This document shows, piece by piece, positions 18,071 to 27,419 of a DNA stretch of 64,000 nucleotides. The position numbers were made by a program, and so were the translations under genes. The first letter of the stretch is position 1. Each line of letters begins with the position of its first letter. The notes beneath the pieces were generated by a model. That model made no database searches. It saw nothing but the letters and a program-made list of their open reading frames with translations, and was not told the origin of the DNA. This stretch comes from Clostridium_AD sp036569345 (lineage in GTDB: Bacteria > Bacillota > Clostridia > Clostridiales > Clostridiaceae). The stretch lies in NCBI RefSeq assembly GCF_036569345.1, contig NZ_DATCQT010000170.1, positions 1 to 64,000 on the forward strand. Direction: 5' to 3'.

Positions 18071-19948
18071 TCAAAATATATCTGAAAGTTCAACTTGCAA
18101 GTCTTCTTTTTTATTTCTAATTGTATTACTAATAAATATATTTTCTTCATTAACTTTTCTTGTAGGAAGGTAAACTGTAAACGTACTTCCTTTTCCAATC
18201 TCACTTTCAACATGTATACTTCCCTGATGCAATTCAACAATTGCTTTAACCAAACTTAGGCCTATCCCTGTCCCTTCAGCATTTCTTGATAACGATTTGT
18301 TTACCTGCCTAAATCTATTAAATATCATATCTAATTCATTACGTTCAATACCTATGCCATTATCCCTTACCGAGATTTCAATTAATTCGTTTTTATCTTT
18401 AACATTAACAAAGATTTTATTTTCCTCATCAGAAAATTTAATTGCATTTGATATAAGATTTAATAAAATCCTCTCTATCTTTTCTGGATCACAAGCAATA
18501 ATTTTTTCTTCTATATCTGTATCAAAAATTATATCTAAACCCTTAACATCAGTGTATGCTGCAACTGAATTCACTATTTCCTCTACAATTTCCACTATGT
18601 TGTAGTTTGATAAGTTAAGTTCAAAAAATCCTGCTTCAATTTTTGATAAATCCACTATGTTATTAATGAGTTTAGATAATCTATAACAATTTTGCATCAT
18701 TGAGTTAATGTATTTAAAGATAGATTCCTTATTTTTATCTAAGGATCCATTCTTACAATACATATTAAATAATTGTATTGTTGAATATATCACATTCAAT
18801 GGCGTTTTAAGTTCATGAGATATATTAGCTAAAAATTCTTCTTGAGACTCCAATGCTTTTTCCATTATTTTATTAGATTTTATTTCAGTTGTAATATCGA
18901 TTATTAGCATAAGTATTTCTTGTATTTCTCCATTTAGTTCAAACACTGGCTCAAATATAACATTCCAATATATCTCATCCCCATTAATTAGATGAATTTT
19001 TTTATTTATATACTTTATTTTCTTCTCTGTAATAACTTCATTAATTTTCTGCAAGTATTCATCATCTAAAAAGTTCGTAATTATATCTGAAATTTTAGTA
19101 TCCCTTATTTGCTTTGCTGATTCTATATGTGGCATAAATTTTTTTATAATATTTAGTGCCCTTTGGTTTATTTGTAAAATCTTTAAATCTGGCGAAGATA
19201 GGCTTATTACAGGCAATTCAAGATTATATATAAGTCTATCCAAAAATTCATTTCTACTTTCTACAATTTCTATTATTGCTTCTAATTCTTTTTTCTGTTC
19301 TTCAATTTTCTTAGTTTTACTAAGCATGATTTGGTTCATTATATTAAGTTTGTCATTTTGATTTCTTAACAATAATTCACGTTCGATTGCATCAACTACA
19401 GTAGTTAATGTCAGTAAGAAAAATGGATTGTGAAGTATTACGGAAGTCATAATACATATACTCCCTAGTATATTATTAATATCTGTATAATGAAATGGAA
19501 CTCCATAGCAAGCACTATTATGTAAAAATGTATGAAAATGGTTAGTGCCAATTAACTGTACTGGATGATTTTGTTTTAGTGTTAAACTAACAACATTTGT
19601 ACCCATGTCATCTTCGCTAAATTGAATACCAGTCCTAATTCCTAATTTAGTCATAGTCGATTTTATTGTTTCATCACCTAGAGTATCCAATAAATAACCG
19701 TTTTCGTCTGAAATAACAATTATTATAGGAGTACCTTCTAATGATTTTATTATTTTTTCACTAAAGAATTTTACAACCTCTAAGATGTCCTTATAAGTTT
19801 CTTTCTTTTCTGTAAGTTTTAGCTCTGACATAATATTTTTAGGTGACTTAGATTCATTAGGATTCATACCTAATTCGAAGCACCTTTTTTTAGATTCTAT
19901 AATATAAGTTGGCTCTTGCTGATAATCTTGCTGCAGCATATGTTGCAT
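18071..19948 (-). CDS. soluble orphan sensor histidine kinase (GAF-like - PAS - HisKA - HATPase)
   Basis: A 625-residue kinase without membrane segments. Residues about 60-200 resemble the GAF-type input domain of AcoR/DhaR-class regulators (VISDENGYLLDTLGDE). A coiled coil leads to a PAS domain (about 245-360). The HisKA box has the phospho-acceptor His in EFLANISHELKTPLNV, and the ATPase has N-box LLNLISNAIKFS and G-boxes DNGIGI and GTGIGLSLVKA. No response regulator is adjacent. Clostridial soluble orphan kinases often feed Spo0A, so a role in sporulation or solvent control is plausible but unproven. The last residues (LQVELSDIF) match the tail of the kinase at 25,411. Confidence 0.9.
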   Translation of the reverse strand: MQHMLQQDYQQEPTYIIESKKRCFELGMNPNESKSPKNIMSELKLTEKKETYKDILEVVKFFSEKIIKSLEGTPIIIVISDENGYLLDTLGDETIKSTMTKLGIRTGIQFSEDDMGTNVVSLTLKQNHPVQLIGTNHFHTFLHNSACYGVPFHYTDINNILGSICIMTSVILHNPFFLLTLTTVVDAIERELLLRNQNDKLNIMNQIMLSKTKKIEEQKKELEAIIEIVESRNEFLDRLIYNLELPVISLSSPDLKILQINQRALNIIKKFMPHIESAKQIRDTKISDIITNFLDDEYLQKINEVITEKKIKYINKKIHLINGDEIYWNVIFEPVFELNGEIQEILMLIIDITTEIKSNKIMEKALESQEEFLANISHELKTPLNVIYSTIQLFNMYCKNGSLDKNKESIFKYINSMMQNCYRLSKLINNIVDLSKIEAGFFELNLSNYNIVEIVEEIVNSVAAYTDVKGLDIIFDTDIEEKIIACDPEKIERILLNLISNAIKFSDEENKIFVNVKDKNELIEISVRDNGIGIERNELDMIFNRFRQVNKSLSRNAEGTGIGLSLVKAIVELHQGSIHVESEIGKGSTFTVYLPTRKVNEENIFISNTIRNKKEDLQVELSDIF

Positions 19949-20047
19949 TCCTCCTATGAATCTGAAAGTAGGTATATGTTCGTTTTATAATTAATACTAT
20001 AATAATTATACCTTTTACTTTTTATTATAATAATTATACCCTATATT

Positions 20048-20074
20048 TCTATATTAATTCGCAAACTTTGTCAA
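20048..20074 (-). promoter_or_regulatory. candidate vegetative promoter of the orphan kinase
   Basis: On the minus strand TTGACA (20,074-20,069), a 15-bp spacer and TATAGA form a near-consensus sigma-A promoter. The block TTGACAAAGTTTGCGAATTAATATA is closely echoed by the promoter of the other orphan kinase at 27,010. Confidence 0.5.
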
Positions 20075-20153
20075 TTTTTATATAAAATTGTAATTAAATT
20101 TTAACATATCTCTCTTTCAGAGACAATACATTGATTTATATTAAATACAATAA

Positions 20154-20183
20154 AACCCTAGACTAAATAATTAGTCTAGGGTT
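20154..20183 (-). terminator. terminator of the soluble MCP gene
   Basis: A perfect 12-bp stem AACCCTAGACTA / TAGTCTAGGGTT with a 6-base loop. Minus-strand reading continues into a short T-run (TTTTATT). It lies about 85 bases past the MCP stop. Confidence 0.75.
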
Positions 20184-20268
20184 ATTAAAAGTTCATTTGT
20201 ACCTTTTTTTATGGCTAATGAACTTCCTTTTATAATTTCATTTCCCCCATTCGTTATAAAATCTTATT

Positions 20269-21108
20269 TTATTGGTTAAGGTTTTCTGAAAGCTGTAAAA
20301 GTTTTAAAGATAATTCATTTAATTTTCCACTATTAATAGCTATTTGCTCCGCTTGCATAGATTGTTGCTCAGTTGTAGCCGTATATTCATTAATAAAGAT
20401 AATAAGATTATTTATGTCTTCTTTTATCTTAGTTAAAGTTCCATTTATTTGATTAGCTGAGTCTTTACTGTTGGATGCAAGTTTTCTGATCTCTCCTGAC
20501 ACTACGGAGAAAGTTCTTCCATGTTCACCTGCTCTCGCAGCCTCAATAGCAGCATTAAGGCCTAGTAGATTAGTTGTATCTGAAATTGTTTTAATATATT
20601 TAAGTACCCCATCCATATTTGCAATACCCACTTTAGTACCATCAACTAAGCGGCTAACATTTTGAGTGTTGGCAAACATCTCTTCAGTAGAACTTGCTAA
20701 TTCCTGAGAAGATGCTGCTAACTCTTGTGAAAAATTACTAAGCTCATTAGCCATCTCTATTACTGTGCTTTCTTTTTCTAATGAGACTGCATAGGTTAAA
20801 GTACCCACTGCATTTCCTGTATTATCATTAACTAAAGGTACGCTATAAACTCTAATTGGAAAACCATATACTTCCTTTGGGTATTTTGCCTCTTGTTTTT
20901 GTTTAGTTCTTGCAGCCCTTGCTGCAGCGCTATTTTCAAGCAGATTCACACCTACTTTAACATTTAGCTCAAAAGTTTTAGCCGGATGTATTAATACATA
21001 TTTCTCTTTATCTGTAAGAAAAATTGTATTATCAGAAATAAAAAGGTCAGGTAATATATTGAATATAGTTTTAAATATAGAAAAATATTCTTCATCTTCT
21101 ACAATCAT
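20269..21108 (-). CDS. soluble methyl-accepting chemotaxis-type signalling protein
   Basis: A 279-residue protein with no membrane segment. Residues 1-120 form a small sensory domain of the kind seen in soluble MCPs. Residues about 125-279 form a short MCP signalling coiled coil, including the hairpin-tip-like segment ISDTTNLLGLNAAIEAARAG followed by EHGRTFSVVSGEIRKLA. The tip region is the part that contacts CheA/CheW. The coiled coil is shorter than in standard receptors and there are no clear methylation helices, so it may act as an adaptor-like or cytosolic receptor. The hairpin-tip motif is unambiguous; the ligand is unknown. Confidence 0.85.
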   Translation of the reverse strand: MIVEDEEYFSIFKTIFNILPDLFISDNTIFLTDKEKYVLIHPAKTFELNVKVGVNLLENSAAARAARTKQKQEAKYPKEVYGFPIRVYSVPLVNDNTGNAVGTLTYAVSLEKESTVIEMANELSNFSQELAASSQELASSTEEMFANTQNVSRLVDGTKVGIANMDGVLKYIKTISDTTNLLGLNAAIEAARAGEHGRTFSVVSGEIRKLASNSKDSANQINGTLTKIKEDINNLIIFINEYTATTEQQSMQAEQIAINSGKLNELSLKLLQLSENLNQ

Positions 21109-21256
21109 TTTAACTTCTCCTTTTTCCTAAAATATTATTAATTGGCTTTATAACTTTAGAAATATATTATTATAAAAAAATAGTTAAATATGTATTATAT
21201 TAATAATATACCATAAAATAAGGAAAATGAAAACAGTATTGGAATTCTAAAAATAG

Positions 21257-21301
21257 AAAACGCCATGTATTAGTTATTACAACTAGTACATGGCGTTTTC
21301 T
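21257..21301 (-). terminator. terminator of the DUF3231-like gene
   Basis: A long near-perfect stem (AAAACGCCATGTA / TACATGGCGTTTT, extended by further pairs) lies about 30 bases beyond the gene's stop. Confidence 0.8.
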
Positions 21302-21332
21302 CTCTTTTTTCACTTCAAAATAAGTAATAATT

Positions 21333-22331
21333 TTATGTAACTGGCTCGCCGTAAATTGGGATTGCTCTTGTCCAACCCTTCATTTTTCCATACTTCAGAT
21401 ATTTATCGTAATACTCTAACTCCGAATCAAGGATACCGGTCCATAACTTACGCAATTCCTCGTTCCTAATTGTCTCAATAATTGCTCTGAGATGAGCATC
21501 TAAGGATGATAATTGCCAGCTTAAAATAATTCGGTACATAAACTTATCCGTGATCATTTCAGGATCTATTGGTGTCTTTACTGGCAGTGCCGATCTGTTA
21601 GGTAACGGTATATTAAGCTTTAGTGCTAAATCCTCTAGCTTTTTAACCTGCTTGTTATAAATATATAACCCATGTTGAAGTATTACCTTAAACTCAGTAT
21701 CATGAGCAAAACCCCCGAATATACCTATGAGTTCAATTTGTTCATATCTCATAACAATATGATCCCAAATATGAAATGCTTCTGACGTGGAAAGCGCTTC
21801 TTTTTCTTGTAGAATAGCTGTCTTATATGTAGGATACGTCTCCTCCCAGCCCTTTAATTTACCAAACTTATAAAGGGTATCAAAATCCTGAAAATGAGTT
21901 TTTAAATCTTGTATGATAATACTTCTTAAATTATCATTCGTACTAGTTGAGCGAACTGCATGGCTAAGAGACATCAACTGCGCTACAAGGTCATGGTATA
22001 TCTTTTTATAGATATAATCATCTGTTATATCATTAAGACGGGTTGCAAACTTAACGTCCACCGGAGGTCTGTTTGGCATTATGATACGAAATTTTTCACC
22101 TAATTTCTCTAAATTATTTATTCGATTTTCAAAATTTTTCTGAAATCCATTTAGGACTACTTCCCAACCTATGTCATGAACAAAGTTCTTAAATAATTGA
22201 ACTGTTTGAGTACTAACATATCTTGCTCTTAGAAGACTATATATATTATATGCCTCCTGGATATCTATAACGTCTTCTCTCTTTTTAACTTTCTTTATTA
22301 ATGAAACTATATCCAATCTTTCACCCCTCAA
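21333..22331 (-). CDS. two-domain DUF3231-like helical protein
   Basis: A 332-residue, mostly helical protein made of two related halves of about 165 residues. Each half has a Pro-Asn-Arg turn (MPNRPP and LPNRSALP), then a D-[KY]-[FY]-[IM]-Y-[RK] helix and a terminal LYKFGKLKGW or YLKYGKMKGW segment. This layout matches DUF3231, a ferritin-like four-helix family of sporeformers with no established biochemical role. No metal-binding EXXH motif is obvious. Upstream of the gene is a ~150-base gap with a palindromic element. Functional assignment is not possible from sequence; the internal duplication is clear. Confidence 0.7.
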   Translation of the reverse strand: MRGERLDIVSLIKKVKKREDVIDIQEAYNIYSLLRARYVSTQTVQLFKNFVHDIGWEVVLNGFQKNFENRINNLEKLGEKFRIIMPNRPPVDVKFATRLNDITDDYIYKKIYHDLVAQLMSLSHAVRSTSTNDNLRSIIIQDLKTHFQDFDTLYKFGKLKGWEETYPTYKTAILQEKEALSTSEAFHIWDHIVMRYEQIELIGIFGGFAHDTEFKVILQHGLYIYNKQVKKLEDLALKLNIPLPNRSALPVKTPIDPEMITDKFMYRIILSWQLSSLDAHLRAIIETIRNEELRKLWTGILDSELEYYDKYLKYGKMKGWTRAIPIYGEPVT

Positions 22332-22395
22332 TTGTAAATATTGTTATTATTATGTGTAGAATAACTTTTATATATACAATTAGGGATAAAATACT

Positions 22396-22481
22396 TAGGG
22401 GCATGAAAATAAATAACCAGTCAAAGTATGACGCAAAATAGACCCCCATACTCACTTGTTATTTACTTGAATGTCCCTTAA
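22396..22481 (-). terminator. long imperfect hairpin after the CheB-CheR fusion
   Basis: The arms GGGGCATGAAAATAAATAAC and GTTATTTACTTGAATGTCCC pair over about 20 bases with a ~45-base insert. It begins 4 bases past the CheB-CheR stop. The left arm is nearly repeated in the hairpin at 60,204. Confidence 0.55.
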
Positions 22482-22484
22482 AAC

Positions 22485-25184
22485 TTACTTATGCGACCCT
22501 TCCTTAGAAGCAGCGACTTCTCTTTGACCCTTTTGTACTTCACCTAGCAACTTGTTATTTGCCAGTAATAGTTCGTGCTTCAAATCCAATTTTGATTTAC
22601 TGAGCTTCGCCTCTAGCTCTTTGGATTTAGTTATATCTACAAAAGTTATGACAACACCATCAACTTCGCCTTCTAACGTTTGGTAAGGAAGAATACGGGC
22701 ATTAAACCAACTTCCATCGCGAGACATAACCTGTTTTTCAACAATAATCAACGTATGTTGCACAGATCTAACATCCTCTGTAAGTTCAGGATAAATAAGA
22801 TCTGATGCAATATCGGTTATTGGCCTTCCCACGTCACTTGCAATAAGCCTTGAGACTACAGTCATTTGGCTTGTGAATCGCTTAACGAGCAACGTGTTAT
22901 CTAAAAACAAAATGGCAATCTTCGTGCTGTCCATCAGATTCATCATATCGCTTGTGACTAGTGACAGATTTTCTAACTTTACCTGTTGTTGAAAATTAAT
23001 CGTCTTTAACTCTTCATTTGAGGACTGTACTTCTTCCTTAGTTGTTGTCAGTTCCTCATTTGTCGACTGAAGTTCTTCGTTACATGACTGCAATTCCTCA
23101 TTGCTGGCTTTAAATTCTTCTTGCGATATCTGCATTTCTGCACCAGCAACTTGCCACATTTGACGAGTTTGTAGTAGTTCTTGCTCTAGTTCCTCTTCCC
23201 GCTTATTACTTGCGGGAATTTGTCCGGTTTGCCTTACTACGTCGCATTCAATAGGGATGGTCACGTCAGTAAAAATAATCATTACCAGCCCTCGCAGCTC
23301 CTCCGGCTCTTTGAGAGGATTTACTGAGATATCAACCATCAGTGTTCCACCTTCGTTCAGTACAACAGCATTCTTGGAAGTAATTTCCTTATTCTGTCGT
23401 ACAGCCTTGTAGAAGGTATCATTAAGTTTATAGTTTAACCCTTCACGTGCCATGGCAAAAATATTCCAATTAACCTTACCAGCAGCCGGTTCCAAGTACT
23501 TACCCGTTCTCCCAGTAATGTAGAGGATATCACCTTTACCATTGACGAGCAAAGTTGCAGGTGAGTAATATTGCAAAATCAGTTTATCCGCTAGCGACTG
23601 CATGTTCTGAACCTCAGCTGACGGCTGGTTAACTTCAGGCTTATACGGTGCAAAGGAGTTAGGAAACTCTATAGGCGAACTCTGAATTAGAGGTCGCAGC
23701 CTCTGATAGATCCGTGATTTTAGATCAAGTGGTTTAAAAAGCTCTGTAAAGTTCCCAACTGACTCTGCGCTTCCTAAAAACAAAAATCCGCCACTATTAA
23801 GACTGTAGTGAAAAAGTGGAATGAGCTTTTTCTGGATTTCTGGTGTTAGGTAAATAAGCAGGTTTCGGCAGATCATTATATCGATTTTTGTAAATGGTGG
23901 ATCCTTAATCATGTTTTGCTGAGCAAAGATGACCATATCCCGAATCTCTGCTGCAACCTGGTATCCACGATCCACTTTGATAAAATACTTATTCAGGCGC
24001 TCAGCGGACATATCTTTTGCTATATTAGCTGAGAAAACTCCCTCCCGAGCTTTATCAATAGCTTCACTATCAAGATCAGTAGCAAAAATCTGAATAGAAA
24101 AGCCTTTGGAATTTTTTAACTTATCTATCACATCTTTAAAGACAATCGCTAAGGAGTAAGCCTCCTCACCAGTGGAACAACCAGATATCCAAACTCGAAC
24201 CGTTTCATTTGGCGATCGCTGCGCTAAGAGTGCAGGTATTACTTTGTCCTTTAGAAGTTCCCACTCCGCCTGCTCGCGAAAGAAACTGGTAACCCCAATT
24301 AAAAATTCTTTAAATAACAAATTCAGTTCCTGAGGATTATCCTTTAAAAAATGGACGTAAGCGGCTATATCATCAATTTTATGAATGCCCATACACCACT
24401 CAATCCTACGTTGAATAGTATTTTTTTTATATGAAGAGAAATCATGCCCTGTATGTGATCGTAACATTCCTATAATATTGTCGAAGTAGTTCTTGAGTTT
24501 ATCTGCACTATGTTTATCTTCTATAACCATAGGTGGCTTGTGCTCGAGATAGGAAATAATTTTTAAAGGCATTGTCTTTACCGTGGATATAACATCTGCA
24601 AGACCTGCATCAATGGCACTTTGAGGCATGTCTCCATATTTAGCAGAGGATGGTTCTTGAATAAAGGTGCTTCCTCCTTTTTCCTTAATTTCTCTTAGTC
24701 CTACTGTACCATCTTTACCCATACCTGAGAGTATGACGCCGATACTCCTATCCTGCTTATCCTTCGCCAGGGAGCAAAAGAAGAAATCTATGGGCTTACG
24801 CAGATTGTGAGGCTCAATAAATTCAGAAATATGTATCACATTATTTTTAATAGACATATTCTTGTTTGGTGGAATTACATAGACAAAATCCGGCTCAACA
24901 GATATGTTCTCATAGGCCTGTACAACTTTCATACTAGTATCACTTTTAAGTAACTCCACCAAAATCTTCTTACTATTCTTCTCCATGTGCTGAACAATAA
25001 CAAAAGCCAATCCACTATTTTCAGGCACATTACTGAGGAAATCTGACAAAGCATTCAATCCTCCTGCGGAAGCTCCTATGCCAACTATTGAAAAATCTGT
25101 TTTTGCGGTATCAATTTTGGGAGCATTACCACCAGAATTTTTAGTAATTACGTTTGTTTCAATGTTCTTATCCTCTTTCATCAT
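22485..25184 (-). CDS. CheB-CheR-PAS fusion protein (chemotaxis-type methylesterase/methyltransferase)
   Basis: A protein of about 899 residues. The N-terminal CheB methylesterase domain has the Ser motif GIGASAGGLNAL, the His in VIVQHMEK and the Asp in GMGKDGTVGL. A CheR methyltransferase domain follows, with the SAM-binding motif WISGCSTGEEAYSLA. Next come a PAS domain, a long Glu-rich coiled coil of repeated SNEELQS-type heptads, and a second PAS domain. No CheY-like receiver domain precedes CheB, so activity is not gated by phosphorylation in the usual way. The frame opens further upstream, but ATG-ATG at 25,184/25,181 follows GGAGGGG and is preferred. Such CheBR hybrids usually sit with PAS-containing kinases; here the next gene upstream (25,411) shares the same coiled coil and PAS type. 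Confidence 0.9.
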   Translation of the reverse strand: MMKEDKNIETNVITKNSGGNAPKIDTAKTDFSIVGIGASAGGLNALSDFLSNVPENSGLAFVIVQHMEKNSKKILVELLKSDTSMKVVQAYENISVEPDFVYVIPPNKNMSIKNNVIHISEFIEPHNLRKPIDFFFCSLAKDKQDRSIGVILSGMGKDGTVGLREIKEKGGSTFIQEPSSAKYGDMPQSAIDAGLADVISTVKTMPLKIISYLEHKPPMVIEDKHSADKLKNYFDNIIGMLRSHTGHDFSSYKKNTIQRRIEWCMGIHKIDDIAAYVHFLKDNPQELNLLFKEFLIGVTSFFREQAEWELLKDKVIPALLAQRSPNETVRVWISGCSTGEEAYSLAIVFKDVIDKLKNSKGFSIQIFATDLDSEAIDKAREGVFSANIAKDMSAERLNKYFIKVDRGYQVAAEIRDMVIFAQQNMIKDPPFTKIDIMICRNLLIYLTPEIQKKLIPLFHYSLNSGGFLFLGSAESVGNFTELFKPLDLKSRIYQRLRPLIQSSPIEFPNSFAPYKPEVNQPSAEVQNMQSLADKLILQYYSPATLLVNGKGDILYITGRTGKYLEPAAGKVNWNIFAMAREGLNYKLNDTFYKAVRQNKEITSKNAVVLNEGGTLMVDISVNPLKEPEELRGLVMIIFTDVTIPIECDVVRQTGQIPASNKREEELEQELLQTRQMWQVAGAEMQISQEEFKASNEELQSCNEELQSTNEELTTTKEEVQSSNEELKTINFQQQVKLENLSLVTSDMMNLMDSTKIAILFLDNTLLVKRFTSQMTVVSRLIASDVGRPITDIASDLIYPELTEDVRSVQHTLIIVEKQVMSRDGSWFNARILPYQTLEGEVDGVVITFVDITKSKELEAKLSKSKLDLKHELLLANNKLLGEVQKGQREVAASKEGSHK

Positions 25185-25332
25185 ACCCCTCCATTTATAG
25201 ATAGATCGATTCACACATCACTTTATCTTATTATAACAAATTGTTTGCACAAGAGTATAATAGTTTTTATATTATTTCTTTTATCAATCTATTTTTACTA
25301 TTTAAGAAGTAGAATCTCCCACTTATATAGGT

Positions 25333-25365
25333 TAGGGGATAACAATTGATAATTGTTATCCCCTA
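25333..25365 (-). terminator. perfect inverted repeat after the second orphan kinase
   Basis: TAGGGGATAACAATT and its complement AATTGTTATCCCCTA flank a 3- to 4-base loop. It lies 46 bases past the kinase stop. There is no T-run, so an operator role upstream of the CheB-CheR gene (start 25,184) is an alternative. Confidence 0.55.
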
Positions 25366-25410
25366 ATAGGCCTGCAATGTGATCATACTATAAAATATAT
25401 TCCATTCTAT

Positions 25411-26856
25411 CTAATTTAAGGAATAGATATCAGAAAACTCAACATGTATTCTCTCAATTCTTTCCTGTAATTCAGCTTCAAATATTCCACCTATACTGCT
25501 TTCTTTAGGATGTACTATTACTGGAAACACAATGATAAACTCTGTCCCTTTGCCATATTCACTAAATACAGAAATTGTGCCTTTATGTAGCTCCACAAGT
25601 GATTTTACTATAGAAAGTCCTATACCACTACCCTCCTGTTTTCGAGTAAGTGACCTATCTACCTGCCTAAATCGATCAAAGATAATATCTAACTTATCAC
25701 TTGGAATACCTATGCCTGTATCTTTTATTGATATTATAATATTTTCTCCCTTATCATACATATTTACTTTCATACTCCCCCCTGGTTTTGTGAATTTTAT
25801 TGAATTAGAAAGAAGATTTAGTATTACCCTTTCTATCTTTTCTGGATCACATGACATTATACAATCCTCTATATCAGTATCAAAAATTAATTCAATGGAT
25901 TTAATTTTAATATATTCAGATACTGACATAGTAACACTCTCAACAACATGGACAATATTACAGTTCTGCAGATTTAACTCAAAATAACCTGAATCAAGTT
26001 TTGTAATATCAATCATATTATTAACCAGGCGTAATTGTCTGTAACAATTCTGTTTCATTATCTTACTATACTTTTTAAATTTTATTTCTTTATCATTAAC
26101 ATCACTGCTACTTTCATATTTATCCAAAAGCTGTAATGCACTTAAAATTACATTTAGGGGCGTTCGGAGTTCATGAGAAAGGTTAGTAAAAAACTCTGTC
26201 TTTAAAGTTTCTGATAAAATCGATTCATTTAGTAATTTCTTGTTTGTTATATCCACAAGAGATAAGACGACTCCTTTAATTGAATTTTCAATTGTACAAT
26301 ACGGCGTACATTTCATTAAATACCAGGTTCCATTTTTGCTTTGAATTTCCTTCTCATACGGCATATGATTTCTTAATACTTCACTTGCACCCATATTTAA
26401 ATCATCATTTTTGAGATTACTTACTATGTGATGCATTGGACGCCCAATATCCTGTGCCTTAAGGTTTATCTCTTTAGTAATGCTTGGTGTAAACTTTCTT
26501 ATACAAAGATTTTCATCAAGAAAAATAGTTCCAATATCAGTACTGTTTAAATAGTTTGTCATATCACTGTACAAATCAGCCAATTCTTGATTTTTATATT
26601 GAAACTGGGTGTTGATTTTTAGTAATTCATTATTAACTAATTGATATTCTTCGTTTGCACTCAAGAGTTCTTCATTGTAAACAAGATGTTCCTCATTTGA
26701 TAACTGGAGGCATTCCTTGGTATGCTGTAGCTCCTGTTCAAGTTGTATAATTTTCTCATTTAACTTTATTTCAGAATCATATTTACCTATATACTCATTA
26801 TTATCATTCTTATAATTCAAACCTATACTTGGCATTATATTTTTAATAATGCACAT
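25411..26856 (-). CDS. soluble orphan PAS histidine kinase
   Basis: A kinase of about 481 residues without membrane segments. It has an N-terminal coiled coil of NEE-type heptads, a PAS domain (about 95-210) resembling the last PAS of the CheB-CheR fusion, HisKA with the phospho-His in FFTNLSHELRTPLNV, and HATPase with LLNLLSNSIKFT, DTGIGI and GSGIGLSIVKS. The ATG at 26,856 immediately abuts GGAG, so the true start is uncertain; an internal ATG (MPSIGL) eight codons downstream is possible. The C-terminus ends VEFSDIYSLN, like the kinase at 18,071. It has no adjacent response regulator. It is probably linked functionally to the CheB-CheR protein, which it precedes by about 230 bases. Confidence 0.88.
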   Translation of the reverse strand: MCIIKNIMPSIGLNYKNDNNEYIGKYDSEIKLNEKIIQLEQELQHTKECLQLSNEEHLVYNEELLSANEEYQLVNNELLKINTQFQYKNQELADLYSDMTNYLNSTDIGTIFLDENLCIRKFTPSITKEINLKAQDIGRPMHHIVSNLKNDDLNMGASEVLRNHMPYEKEIQSKNGTWYLMKCTPYCTIENSIKGVVLSLVDITNKKLLNESILSETLKTEFFTNLSHELRTPLNVILSALQLLDKYESSSDVNDKEIKFKKYSKIMKQNCYRQLRLVNNMIDITKLDSGYFELNLQNCNIVHVVESVTMSVSEYIKIKSIELIFDTDIEDCIMSCDPEKIERVILNLLSNSIKFTKPGGSMKVNMYDKGENIIISIKDTGIGIPSDKLDIIFDRFRQVDRSLTRKQEGSGIGLSIVKSLVELHKGTISVFSEYGKGTEFIIVFPVIVHPKESSIGGIFEAELQERIERIHVEFSDIYSLN

Positions 26857-26982
26857 CTCCTTTTGTTTAATTACTCAAATTTATTTAATAATATTATTAA
26901 TTATTCTATTACTCTATATACTTTTATTATAGTTACATTCTATATATATCCATAACTTCCCTTTAATTATAGTGCGTTTATC

Positions 26983-27010
26983 ATTATATTTCACTCGCAA
27001 CTTTCGTCAA
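26983..27010 (-). promoter_or_regulatory. sigma-A promoter of the second orphan kinase
   Basis: On the minus strand TTGACG, a 16-bp spacer and a perfect TATAAT, about 125 bases before the coding start. The spacer carries AAAGTTGCGAGT, very like the spacer before the other orphan kinase. Confidence 0.65.
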
Positions 27011-27234
27011 ACTCTGCACATAGAAAAACAAGAGATTTCTCCTGCTTAAAAACCATAAAATCAATGATGTTTATGTTTGGGAAAAAACACAAAAATACTG
27101 TATCAGTTGCTTCAACAATACAGCATTTAGTTCTGAAAATACATTAAAGTATATATACTATTATATACTTTAATGTAAGATAATTATCATTCTTATAAAT
27201 TATAAATTAAAAGACTCTATATATTTTCTTACCA

Positions 27235-27291
27235 ATGTTAAGTTATGTTAAGCTATGTTAAGCTATGTTAAGTTATGTTAATTATGTTAAT
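27235..27291 (-). promoter_or_regulatory. PhoP-box-like tandem repeat upstream of the phosphate transporter pair
   Basis: Six consecutive copies of ATGTTAAGYT-like units with a 10-bp period (the last ones shortened). On the complementary strand this is TTAACA repeated with 4-bp spacers, the arrangement of Gram-positive PhoP boxes (TTAACA-like hexamers in direct repeat at about one helical turn). It lies about 130 bases before the DUF47/PiT operon, which fits phosphate-responsive control. Confidence 0.65.
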
Positions 27292-27419
27292 ACAACATTG
27301 TGCTTTGTTAAGTAATATCATATAATTAGGGGTGTACTGTTTTAAACATATTTAATTATTTATTCTGTATTAATGGTTTTATTATACAGCATAATTTTAT
27401 TTATCAAAGGAGGAACAAT

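Noticed and set aside
27235..27291. Short tandem repeats considered as a CRISPR array
   Set aside because: The units are only 10 bp with no unique spacers and no cas genes are present.
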